64,000 nt of DNA from Cercospora beticola (lineage: Eukaryota; Ascomycota; Dothideomycetes; Mycosphaerellales; Mycosphaerellaceae): the NCBI RefSeq assembly GCF_033473495.1, contig NC_088938.1, positions 248,001-312,000 of the forward strand. The letters run 5' to 3'. Position numbers and translations under genes: made by a program. The notes below the pieces were generated by a model that saw only the letters and a list, made by a program, of their open reading frames with translations, searched no databases and was not told where the DNA came from. Of the stretch, positions 45,824 through 58,300 are shown piece by piece (position 1 is the first letter of the stretch; every line of letters begins with the position of its first letter).

Positions 45824-47560
45824 AAGTAATAATATCTAGATAAAAGTTATTCTATCTAAAGAAGTAAACCTTATTATATCTAAGTAGATATTTAATATAA
45901 AGAGATTAATTAGTAGAGCTATTAAGAAGTTTAAAGTAAGACTAGTTATAAAAGGTTTCTTTTAGAAGTTTAAAGTTAATTTCTAAAAGACTTTTATACT
46001 AATAGTTAGATATAATATCTTAAGAGTATTTATAGCTATAGTTTATAAGAAGGATCTAGAACTCTACTAAGTAGATATAAATAATATATTTACTAAGAGC
46101 AAACTTTAAGAAGAAATCTTTATAATTCTACTACTAGAAGTTAAGATTCTACCTAATATAGTCCTATAAATCCTAAGAAGCTTATATAGACTAAAGTAAG
46201 TAGTAAGAGACTAGAACAAACTCTATATCTTAAAGTTAAAACAGATTAGGTTTATATAATTAGAAGTAGACCTATATCTTCTTATCTACTAGGAAAGGAA
46301 TATTCTAATTCTAACCTATATAGATAATATTCTAATTATAGTACTAAAGCTAGAAGATATACTTTAGTTTAAGGAATAGCTAGGCAAAGTATTTAAGATT
46401 AAAGATCTTAGAGAACTAGAGAAAATTCTTAGAATAAAGTTAATAAGAAATAGATAAGCTAGAACTTTAAAGCTTAATTAAGAATACTTTATCTAGAAGA
46501 ACCTTATAAAGCTAGAAATAACTAAGGAGATAGCTAACCTAACTCTCTTACTAATAGATAGTTATAATAGCCTAAAACTAATAGGCTTATATAATAAGAG
46601 AGAGAATAAAATAGAGTACTAAAGCTAAACTAGTATCTAGATATAGCCTATAGTTATAATAAGACTAGATATTACTTTCTCTCTTAGAAAGTTAAGCTTA
46701 TATATCTTAGATCTAACTAAGAGGTATATATAAGCTCTAAAGAAACTAGTAAGATACCTAAAGTTATTCTAAGACTTAGAACTAATATTTAGAAGAAATA
46801 GAGGAAGCCTAATAGGATATTTAGACTCTAACTATATAATAGATAAAGTAGATAGAGTCTTAATCCTTAGAAGTATCTTCTTTCTTTATAGAGCTCTAGT
46901 TTCTTAAATAAGTAGGAAGTAAAAGTCTATTATAATATTAATAATAGAAGCTAAGTATATAGCTATAAATATATATATAAAGCAATCTTAGTTCCTAGTA
47001 GTACTCTTAAGAGAGATAGACTATATAGAGTTAGTAGGAGAATGCCTATTCTAACTAACTATAAAAGTATATCCTAATATAGTAAGAGAACTAAGGCTAG
47101 TACAAATTATAGGAGATAATTAGGTAGCTTTAACTCTTATTAAGGATATATATACCTATAAGAGATCTAAATATATTAATATTATATATAACTATATTAG
47201 ATATCTCTAGTAGTAAAGGAAGGTTATAGTAGAATATATTCTAATAAAAGAGATAGTTGCTAATAGCCTAACTAAACTAAAGAATAGGCTATAGTTTTAG
47301 GAGTTTATAAGACAACTCTAGCTTATATAGAAAAGGGCAAAAGATTCTAGCTCTAACTATAGATTAAACTCTAGACCTAGAATTAGCAAAAGATAGGCTC
47401 CCTAGTATTAGAGATACTACGGAACCTATAATACTAAGCCTAGAAGTTATACTATAGGAGAAGTAGCTTACTATATATAATAAGTAATTAGGATCTAGGA
47501 ATCTATATATAGTCTAAAAGAGAAAAGCTTAGAGGAGAAATAAAAGGTATATACTCTAGT
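45824..47560 (+). pseudogene. Copia-1 copy B pol remnant (RT/RNase H)
   Basis: Copia RT series: KVRLVIKGFF near 45,933, LY-VDINNIFTKSKL near 46,065, and TYIDNIL at 46,314-46,334 with the second catalytic Asp changed to Asn. RNase H follows. The integrase part is left of copy A, from 38,547. Confidence 0.78.
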
Positions 47561-47726
47561 AATAACGTTACTATAGGACCTACGATACTAGGCTAAGGAG
47601 TTAAACTAAGATAGATTAGGTATATAGCTCTAACTATATAACTATAGTACCTAATAACTTATTATAATTTAGAGATAGATTTAAATATAGAAATATAGGT
47701 AGAAGACTATCTAGCCTAAGTAGGAG

Positions 47727-47956
47727 TATTAGAAAGTATAGTCTAGTTAGATATTCTAAGAGATACTTTAGAGATTAGAGTTAGGTAATATAGGTTATAT
47801 AATACTAGGTTATATAACCTAGCTAATATCTATCTTAGAAGTAAGATATAACCTATAACTAACTAATATAATTAACTCGGTTAGTTTCTACTTATTATCT
47901 CTACTTCTACTATATTATACCTATCCGACGAGTACCTACGAGAATATAATTCGATA
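47727..47956 (+). repeat. 3' LTR, Copia-1 copy B
   Basis: 230 bp, reverse complement of the copy A LTRs as they appear on the + strand, consistent with opposite orientation; preceded by purine-rich CCTAAGTAGGAG. Confidence 0.88.
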
Positions 47957-48219
47957 AATACTATATTAATACTATAGCTAATAGTATATATTTCTAATAT
48001 AAGGACTAAGCGTATTACGCGTTTACTCTTAGTTAAGCTCTAATAGATAATATTACTAGTTATAGTAAATAAGCTAGTAGTAGTTAATTCGGTACTAATA
48101 ACGATTAGGTAACCGATTTATAATAAGAAGTCCTTATTATTTACGAATAAGCTATTAATAAAGATATATAATACTATCGAATTAAGGTTTAGTAGTTAGT
48201 ATATTAAACTATAGTTAAG

Positions 48220-48609
48220 TATTAGGTTTATCTACGCTAGGCTAATAACCTAAGATCTTACTAAGTAGAAGCTTAAGCTCGATCGGGATTTAAGCTTATC
48301 GAGTAGTCTAGAGAAAAGTAACGAAGTAGAAAGAGTTACTTAATTCTAATTAGTAAGATAGAATAGTAAGTTATATACGATAACTATCTAGAGAGGTAAT
48401 ACTTATTACTATTAAATATAAATAAGACTCGCTAGTCCTTAGCTATCTACTCTATAGTACTCTCGTACTCTCTATTATAGAGCGCGATAGAGTATAGAGT
48501 AGGTAGTAGTAGAGCGCCTAGCGTCTACCTAATAGGTACTCTATTTAGCTACTATATCTGCCCGAACTCCGATTAGTCGGTCGACCTCTCGGCGGGTAGA
48601 ACTATAATA
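48220..48609 (-). repeat. 3' LTR, Gypsy-3
   Basis: 390 bp; contains a CTGCCCGAACTCC patch with an unmutated TG. Confidence 0.88.
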
Positions 48610-48679
48610 CTATCCTTCTTCTTACTTAGCTCGTCTCGAGCTAACCTTATAACTCGTCTATCTAGTTTCTATTTCCTAG

Positions 48680-49209
48680 AATATATCTTCCTCTTTTCTC
48701 TAGATATACCTCTAGGCGTAAGTATAATTCGGAGAAAACGTTATATAGATTTTATCGACGTCTTCGAAGAAGTTATAGTTTAAGCTTATTCGTACTATTA
48801 GTCGTAGAAGTAGGTCTATAAGATATACGTTCGGTCGGGTCGGTATAATAAGTATAATTATTATAATCTTAAGTACGATATTAAGGTTACTCGTTCCGAG
48901 TTCGATCGTTTAATTAGTTAGAAGAAGAAGCTTCTAAAATAGATTAAGGAAGCTAGAGCTAAGTAGAATAAGGCCCGCGAGACTCTAGATATCGTATACG
49001 CTCGTAAGAAGTAGTTACGAAAATAGATAGATCTTATTAATAGTCGTACCGATAAGGCCTTAGTAGTAGAGGAGGCGAATATTTATAACCTAGAGATAGA
49101 GGAGTCGTATAAGGCTAGACTTAGAAGTATTAATAAGAACTTCTACTTTTCGCTTCTAATATAGAACCTTATACTCGAGTAGAGCTATAACTTTTCCTTA
49201 GATTTTTAA
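48680..49209 (+). pseudogene. Antisense frame of Gypsy-3 with Cys cluster and coiled coil
   Basis: On the strand opposite gag-pol, just inside the 3' LTR. It reads LFSLDIPLGVSIIRRKRYID, then YVRSGRYNKYNYYNLKYDIKV (Tyr positions are likely former Cys, a CX2CX2CX3C-like cluster), then a coiled coil (LLK-IKEARAK-NKARETLD, ALVVEEANIYNLEIEE), and ends at TAA 49,207-49,209. Stops before that are TAG/TAA at likely Gln/Trp positions. From memory it resembles short Cys-cluster/coiled-coil hypothetical proteins frequent in ascomycete genomes; this is unverified. The start is approximate. Confidence 0.55.
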
Positions 49210-49299
49210 GTTTAAAGTCCTTCTTCTCTTTAGAGTCCTTCTACTATTAGTAGAACTTTATTAGTAGCTAACGATAATTCGTAAGGCTTCCTACTTAAG

Positions 49300-52200
49300 C
49301 TATCTCTTTAGTTTCTTAAGCTACTTTATAAAAGCTTATAGTATTAAGAGATTTAGTCTTATAACGTAGAAGTCCTCTAGTTCTACTTATCTATTAGCGA
49401 TCGTCTCGATTTTTTTATTCTTAGGTTCGTAAAACTCCTTAAGTTTCTTATAGTAGCTCGCTAGGTAGTATAGTAGTTCCTAAGTATTATTAGATTCTAG
49501 ATATCTCTTCTATTTAATAAGGTATTTATTGCCGTTCTATTCTTCGATCTTTTCGACCTTATACTTATTTTCTTCTTTAGGTTAAAAATAAAATGTCTCT
49601 TAGTATAAAGTATCGGCGTCGGCAGGTTCTAGTAATAATACGTAGAATACTAGATAGATCCTAGCGTCTTTAGGTAACTTAAGCCGGTAGTTAACTAGTC
49701 CTCTAACTTTATTAATTAAAAATAGTCCGACCTTAACGTAATCTAGTTTCTTAGTCTTTTTCTTTATTTTAAGATTTTTAGTAAGAAGATAGACCTTATT
49801 CTCCTTCTTAAGCTAAGATACTATTTTTCTTTTATACTATCTAGTTTTAGCGATTGTTTTTTATAAGTCGTAGATACGATTCTTAAGTTATTCGTAGACG
49901 TTTTTTATATCTTATATCGCAACTATTACTCTTTTAGCTTAGAGATAACTATATAGGTCTCTAAATAGGTTCGGATTTTATCTATAATTCGCGAAGAATA
50001 GCGTAGCCTATATAGTCTCTAATTTATAGTTATTAAGTACTATTTATACTATAGGAAGTAAGATAACCTAATTATCTTATATATAATTAATATAGTATTA
50101 TAAGTACTATTCTAGAGTCTAGTTTATTCTTTCTATTTATCTATCTATTTCTAGATAATAGGCTATAGATAGTTTATATTTAATTCCGATAGTTCCGACT
50201 AGTATTTTCTAGTAGTTTAATATAAATAACTTGTCTCGGTCTATAATAAATATCCTAGAGAATCCGTAATATCGTACTAGCCTATCTATTACGAGGTACC
50301 CGAGCTATTCCGCTATATATTTTTCGCTTACGGGTATAAAGTATATATATTTAGTAAGTCTATCGACTATAACTATAATTATATCGAATATAGTATCTAT
50401 AACTTTATTCTTAGAGGATAGGAGCTTTATAATAAAGTCTATCGTAACCTCGTCCTATAGTTATTATAGTAGACTCCTAAACTATATATATCTATATTTC
50501 GTATATCGTTCGGCTTTATTTCTCTAGTAATACTCGTAGCGCTTAATATACTTAAGCACTTTTTGTTATATTTATAGAAAGCTAAAGCTTCTCTATATAA
50601 GTTCTATAGTCTTAGTTACCTCTAGGTATCCTCTTAAAAGGTCGTTATAATATTATTATATATATTCTTCTTCTCGGTTCTTTAGTACCTAGTATTTACC
50701 TTATAGTATTAGAAACTACTTCTTAGTATTATTAAGGATTCGTACTATATTATTAAATTCTTAAGTATTAGTACTAAGGCTTCTATCTAGATTAGCTTTA
50801 AGAACTCGTTACTATACGGGTTCCTTTCCTTCTATATAGTCGACTCTCCGACTTAGAGCGTCTACTCTACTATTCTCTCTTCCTAGAGTATAGTAGATTT
50901 CGAACTTATACTATCCGAGTAGTTCCGACTAGTAGGCCTATCTATAGGTTAGTACTTTAGTCGTAGTAAAGTAGGTTAGATTCTTATAATTAGAAAGAAT
51001 CGTTAGTCCTAGTACTCCTTCTATATAGTAGTTCTAGTATTATAGTACTATAACGATAGCTAGTAGTTCCTTATTATAGATATTATAGTTCTATTCTACG
51101 AGTAATATCTTCCTTAAGTAATAAGCTACTAGGTATCGTTTTCTATTATATATCTACGTAAGGTATACTCCTATAGCTAGATCCGATATATTAGTCTCGA
51201 TAAAGACTAGTTTCTTTATATCGAATATTATTAGTACTAGTACTTCGTAGTATATCTATACTAGCTTATTAAATACTTTCTAATATTACTATTCCTATTT
51301 CTATTTTAGGTCCTTCCTAGTAAGGTCTAATAGTAGTATAGTAATCTTAGAATAGTCCTTAATAAACTTCCGATTATAGTTAGCTAGTCTAAAAAATAAC
51401 TATATATCCTTAACTATCTTCGGAGTTAGCTACGTCTTAATAGATTCGATCTTTTCCGAGTCGATTACGATTCCTCTAGTATTAATAATAAAACTAAGGA
51501 ACTTAACTTCCTTCTTATAGAATTCGTATTTCTTAAGTACGGTCTAGAATCCGACGTTTATAAGTCGCTAGAGAACGTCCTAGACTATTTTAATATATTT
51601 TAATAGAGAGCCCTTAGTATATATAAGTATATCGTCTATATAGGCAATAATATAATTATCGAGCAAATCTCTAAGAACGTCGTTTACTATCTCTTAGTAA
51701 GAGGCCGAGGCGTTAGTTAATCCTATAAGTATAACGGTAAACTTATAGAGTCCGTAGCGTATCCGAAATACTATTTTCTATTCCTCTCCTTCTACTATAT
51801 AGATAGTATAGAATACGTCTTATAGATCGATCTTCGTATACTAGTCTAATCTAGTAAGTCTATCTTATAATTCCTTAATATTAGGTAACGAGTATCGGTT
51901 CTTTATTATTATATCGTTAAGTTTTCTATAGTCGAGGACTTATTATATCTTCCCGTTAGGCTTTAGAATATCGAAGATAGGTACGCCTATACTAGACTTA
52001 GATTTCTATATCTAGCTCTTAGCTAGTATTTTACGTAGCTACTTATTTTCTTCCTAGAGCGCGTATTCGGATTTATATTATAGTAGCTCGAATAGAAGCT
52101 CCTTTCTAGGTATTAAGTTAATCCGGTAGTCCTATATTTAGTATTTAGGTAAAGTAGTAATATCTTCTATCTCTTTAAAGAGTTTCGCCTATTTTTAATA

Positions 52201-54960
52201 CTTCTTAGAGATAGCGAGTTCCGAGGCTATATCCTTCGATAGTACGTTACTTCTATCTATTCTTATAACTTAGTTATCCTCCTTACTATTATAAGTAACT
52301 ATCCGAGCTAGGCTCGATTATTTCGTAGCTCCGGGTAGCTAGAGTATTATTTCGTTAATCTATTTTCTAGCTTTATCTATTAGTAAACTCTATCGCTATA
52401 TAGAGTTAATATCGATAACGTAATTATATTATTTAAACCTAAGTACTTCTTATCTCTAATCGATAATTAGATTATACTTTCTTAACTAAAGTATACCTAG
52501 TACGACGTTATAACTAGCTATATTAGTAATATCTAAAATAATCTCCTCGTAGTACTATTAGATAGCGAGTAGTAATAGAATAGTTTCTCGTTCTACGCTC
52601 GGTAACGATAATCTATCGACTACGATTAATTTATACTTCTTATTCTTCGATTAGATAGCTATTCTATATTACTTTACGAATAATTTAGAAGCAAAGTTCC
52701 CGCTCGCTCTAGAATTAATTATAGCTTAGACCTTATATCTATTAATAGTAATATTAGTACGAAAGACTAATATTAATACTTAAGCGCTTTCTATATTATA
52801 GAACTCTCTTTAGATACTTATTTCTTAAGAGTCGATCCTTTTCCCGACTAGGTCTTAATAGTAGGTATCCTATACTATTCTCGGATCTAGTATAACGTAT
52901 ATTTAATTATTTCGTATATAGCTTTCTCCTCTAGTATTTCGATATAAGTATATATTAACTAATATTATTATATCTTAGCGTATTATTCGGAGATTCGGTA
53001 TATACTTTCTCGTACTAAGTTTAATACGATTTCTTCGCTTAGTATAATATATCTAAATAGCGTAATTATACTTCCGATAGAGACGAGTTCCTATATAAGT
53101 AACCTAAAGTCGTACTATACTAAGACTCTTAGTTAGTTCTAGAGCTTAACTTATAGTTCTTTAAGTACGCGATCGAACTTAGTAGAGTATAGGTATCGTT
53201 TCCTACTAATTCTTAGAAATATATCTTCTTATTATATAGCTAGGAATAGTATAACTTTATATATAATTCCTACCTAGGTATATATAAATATTATAATTTC
53301 GTTATCTAGGTCTAATTCCTTCTCGGATAATTCTTCTAATACGTCTTCTTTATTTATAAACGAGTCTTATTCTTCCTTCTTAGAATTAATTTTAGAAGAG
53401 ATATTTTCTTAGTTCTTATAATAAGATTTATTAGTTTCTTTCTTAGTAAGTCTAAGGTCTAGTACTAGCTCTTATAGCTCCTCTAGAATAGATAAGAGCC
53501 TACTTCTATTATTATATTACTAGATTAGAAGATCTTCTTCTCGAATTAGTTTAATTAGAAAGAAGTTATTCTCTCTCTTAGAAGAGATATATATTTAGTA
53601 TATATCGTCGTAATAGAATCGCTAGTAAAGGCTTCTATATCCGTAACGTTCTTCCTAGTAGATCTATATCGAGATACTTCGTCGTTATATTATTCCGAAA
53701 GTTCGTTTTATCGTAAGTTCTTCGACTATTACGTTTCTTAGAGCTTCGAGCTTACTAGTTATCTTACTATACTATTAAATTAGTTCCTTAAATCGTTTAT
53801 ATTCTTAGTCTAACTATAGTCTAGTCTTTAAGATAAGAGAGTATATCTCGTTCTCGATCTCGCTTATTTATTAGTTAAGTTATTCGAGTAGTACGAGTTA
53901 GTCGGTTTCTAAGGTTTCTTCCTTATTCTTTCGTTTCTAGAATATTATACTTAGAAGTCGGACCTCTTTAGGAGACTAATTATCGTTATAGCCTCTACGT
54001 CCTTCTTTCTTTTATTATATTATATTAATAGATTATCGCTATACTATATTCTTAGAACGATAATCTCTCGCGAAGTAGCCTAGTTTACTATAGTTATAAT
54101 AAGTCTTATCGCTACTTTATTTCTTACTTAGCCTACTCTTTAGCTTGCCTTTTCCTTTAATTCTACGACTTTTCTAGGTTACGTTAAGTTCTATTAGTTA
54201 GAGTCTATAGTATAGTTTATTAGACTAGTTATTTAGCTTCGAATAGTATTTATAGTTCCTTCTATAGTCTAGAGTAAACTCGGCCGTTCCTCTAACTTTA
54301 GAGTCGTATTTATATTCTAGAGCTCTCTTATAGAGCTAGTTATCGATCTTAATAGCCGCTTTAGTTAAATTCTTTAGAGTATTAAGTATTCCTCTATAGT
54401 TTATTAACTAGTTCTTAACCGAGTCTTTAAGTCTACGTCTAAATATCGTTATTAACGCCTATTAGTTCTATCTAGTTACCTATAAGTATTCCTCGAACTT
54501 TACTATATACTCGGATACTAAAGTACGTTATTTAAGGTACTAGATAACTCTAATTACTTAGGTTACCTTATTAGAAGATCCGAAGATCTTCTTAAGTTTA
54601 ATCTTAAAAGTTATATAGTCTCTAAATATACTAGTAGGATTCTAACGTCCTTCGCTATCTAGATAGACCTTAAGGTAGAGTTTAATCTAGTTCTATATAC
54701 TACCTCGGAGGTATATACTAGTAAAGATAGTCTTAAGATTTCCTTCGATAGAGTTAAATATAAGGAATATATCTATCTAGTTAACCTAATCGTCGAACTT
54801 ATTTCGATCTCTATAGTAGTAGTCGGGCTTCGCTAGTTTAAAGTTTCTTAATCTTAGTCTACTATCTTCGTCGTTAGAGTTATCTAGTAGAGTCGGTCTC
54901 GGAGCCTAGACTAGCTTACTATAGCTAGATCCTACTTCGTTAGAAGTAGAATTTCCTCTA
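49300..54960 (-). pseudogene. Gypsy-3 gag-pol remnant
   Basis: Minus strand. The gag zinc knuckle at 54,060-54,101 reads YYNYSKLGYFARDY, with CCHC residues all changed to Tyr. RT YIDD lies at 51,631-51,642. RNase H reads ETNISD near 51,196 (ETDASD before RIP). Integrase lies towards 50,200-50,600. Many TAG/TAA. Limits approximate. Confidence 0.78.
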
Positions 54961-54999
54961 GAGCTTCCTATAGTAGATATTCTTAAGAGTATATAAAGC

Positions 55000-55388
55000 T
55001 ATTAGGTTTATCTATACTAGGCTAATAACCTAAGATCTTACTAAGCAGAAGCTTAAGCTCGATCGAGATTTAAGCTTATCGAGTAGTCTAGAGAAAGGTA
55101 ACGAAGTAGGAAGAGTTACTTAATTCTAATTAGTAAAATAGAATAGTAAGTTATACGCGATAACTATCTAGAGAAGTAATACTTATTACTATTAAATATA
55201 AATAAGACTCGCTAGTTCTTAGCTATCTACTCTATAGTACTCTCGTACTCTCTATTATAGAGCGCGATAGAGTATAGAGCGGGTAGTAGTAGAGCGCCTA
55301 GCGTCTACCTAATAGGTACTCTATTTAGCTACTATATCTACCCGACTCCGATTAGTCGGTCGACTTCTCGGCGGGTAGAACTATAATA
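55000..55388 (-). repeat. 5' LTR, Gypsy-3
   Basis: 389 bp; differs from the other LTR by transitions plus a 1-nt indel in the CCCGA(A)CTCC segment. Confidence 0.88.
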
Positions 55389-55393
55389 TTAAG

Positions 55394-58300
55394 GTTGTTT
55401 ATTTACTATTAGATTCGCTTATTAAGAGCCTTAATATTATCGGAGGTTAGTACCTTAGATTAAGCTACTACTAAGAGGTTAAATATAGCCTCTAGTTAGT
55501 ATATAGACGCTAGGTAGGCGCCTCGTATACGCTATACTATATAGCTATTAGTATTATAAATAAAGCTTAGTTATTTACTTTAGCCTTTTAGTATAATACG
55601 AATAGTTCCGGTAGTACTTAGTAATATAGTATATCTATTAAAAGTTAGGTACGTATTAGCTATTAGTCGTTCCTTAGGCTTACTAGTAAATATAAGGTAG
55701 TTAGCTTCTACTTACTAGAACTCTTAGTTAGCGAGGATTAGCGTATTATCGGTTTATATTCTAACGATTCTAGTTCTAGGTAATTCGGAGATAGTAATTA
55801 GTAAGTATAGATTAAACGAGCTATTTACTATATAGAGTTTGTCCTTATAGTAGTTACTATACGTATTAAACTAATACGTATCTAACTCTACTAGTCTATA
55901 GAGTAGTAGGATAACTCTTATAATTATTCTATAGTAGTCGCGTTCTAGTTCTTTAGGTAATAACGCTAAAACGACTCGGTTTAGTTCGGTAGTTAACTAG
56001 GTATATACTTAGCTAATATCGCGTAATTCTAGCGTAAAACCTTGCTTAATTAGACTCGTAGCTAGGCTAATAATTACTCGCTATAATACTCGCTAGATTA
56101 TCGGTAACTATATTAGAATCGTTTCCTTATTATAGTTATTATATCCTTAAATAATAAGTCTTAATTTCTCGTAGAGTTATCTATTACTCCGCTTCTTAAC
56201 TTTATAGACTATACGTAATTTAAATAGTCGGTAGTTACTATATCTCTAGTAGTCGTAAGGTTTAAATACGATAACTCTATTAATTAGGCCTTTAATCTCT
56301 ACTTTAGTTAATACTTTAAATAGACGACCTAGTTTAGTAATAACCTTAGTAGTTCTTAATCTAATTAATTCGTCTATAGTATACTATTCCTTAGTATTAA
56401 CTATAGCCTCTACTAGCTATTTTAGCTTATTCTTTAACTCTTTTAGCCTTCTACGTTTCTATAGTACTACCGGCAGTTCTAGCTCGTAATCGCTATCGTT
56501 ATTATTAGGTTCCGGTTAATTATATTCGGAGTTATAAGCCTCTACCTCTATCTCGTTATCGTTACTTAGATATAGCTTAACTAAGGTAATTCTAAATCGT
56601 ATCGGTCTACTAGGTAGTTCTATAGTATAGTCTTCGTTCTTAATATAGTTTAGTAGGTAAGAGCTAGTCTATTAACCTAATTTACGCTAAACGAGTACCT
56701 TATCCCCTAGTAGTAGTTTCTTTACTACGAGTAAATTAGAGCTATTACGAGTATTTAGAGCGTCGTATATTAATCGTTTTAATTAAAGGCGTTTAAGTTT
56801 AGCTATAGCCTTATAGATAGCGAGAGCTCGTTATTTAATATCTAGTATTAGTATACTTATTAATAGTAGTCGTAGATAGGTACCGAATACTAGTAAGGTT
56901 AGTACTAAACCTCGGAGTCTAGCGGTATTATTAATAGCCTTAATAGCTATTTATAATACTATATCGTTCGGAAGGTTAGTTTCTATTTTAATAATATCGA
57001 ACGCTCGTCGTAGTAGTATATAGTATTATTCGACCTTACTAATACTATTATATACCTCTACGAGTACCTTTTTAGTAGTAATATCTATAGCCGCTATATA
57101 CTACTAGAATTCGTCTATATAGAAGTTAGTACTAGCGTTATAGATAATACGTTCTAGTAGCCCTTAATAGACGTTAATCTAGTAGGTACGTAAGGTATTC
57201 TAAACTACTTTAGTAGTTATATTAGATAGGAATCGTATAGCTTAGAAAGTAGTAGCTATATTAACGATATATAGAACTAGTCGTTTAGGCTATCCGAAGT
57301 ATATAATATTAATAATAACCTCTATATTAAAGTTAATATTATCGTTATAGAGAGTAAATTTAAATCGCCTAGGTACTTATCTATAGAATTAGTATAACCT
57401 ATAGTACTTAGTAATACGCTAGAGAGTATACTTATTATATTTAGTACTAATTCGGTCTAGTATAGCGGCTAGCTTATTAATAGAGAGGTAGCCGAATCGG
57501 CAGTATAGCGTTCTTAACTCGCTCTTAGAAAGGTTATATATAGCTAGGTAGGTATATTCGTCGAGTAATAGCTAAGAGTAACTCTATTTATAAACGATAG
57601 GTATAGTAACTTTATATTCGCTTTAGATTAGTAGGTTCTTCCGGTTATTAAGTATAATATTAAGCTTATCTATATCTTATATATACTAGAGGAACGGTAT
57701 ATTAGTTAGAATAGCCTCGAACTAAATATCTCCGAATAGTATTAGTACGATAATAGATCCTAAGGAGGAGGCGTTACTAGCTCCGAATTTAATATAGTAA
57801 GTACCTTATATCGACTAGTTAAGCTTAATTTTAGGCCTTAATCGCTATAGAGCCTTAACCTAATTAATTCTAGTAGTAGATACTCTAGAGGCTCTAGTAT
57901 TAAGTAAGATACCTTAGAATATAGCGCTTAAATAGTAGTTAGCTATAAAGATTTGCTTAATTAGAACCGTAGCGAATATAGTAAATAGATTATATAGAGT
58001 AAAGATATAGTAAGTAGAATTATCTAATAGCGCTAAAAGTATTATTTTAGTATTTTCCGGTATAATATTACTAAACTCTATAAGGAATTATTAGCTATCT
58101 AATTAGTTAGAATCGTCGTCGCTATTAGATAATCCTTCGCTCTTATAATTAAGGAGGTACTAGCGGTATACTTAATTATCCTTAGTAAACTATTCTCGTA
58201 CCTTATTATATTCTTAGTATATATAATTACTTAACTAATAACCTAGTTAATTATAAATAAAGTACTTCTTCTATAGTTATTATTACTAGTAGTTATTCCG

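Larger units (their letters stand above)
38547..47956 (+). mobile_element. Copia-1 copy B, 5'-truncated, split by copy A
   Basis: Forward Ty1/Copia element in two pieces, 38,547-39,686 and 45,824-47,956. The pieces join exactly at TTAAG, as shown by the uninterrupted sequence inside copy A near 41,810-41,870. The left end is missing (it abuts the Gypsy-1 LTR within the integrase region), and the right end is a 230-bp 3' LTR (47,727-47,956). RT lies in the right piece. Confidence 0.85.
48220..55388 (-). mobile_element. Gypsy-3, full-length, nested in Copia-2
   Basis: 7,169 bp on the minus strand, LTRs 390 and 389 bp (48,220-48,609; 55,000-55,388) starting TATTAGGTTTA and ending AACTATAATA. 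The target duplication TTAAG is at 48,215-48,219 and 55,389-55,393. A polypurine tract (complement of CCTTCTTCTTACTT) adjoins the left, 3' LTR. Encodes gag with a zinc knuckle, pol, and an antisense frame near the 3' end. Confidence 0.9.
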
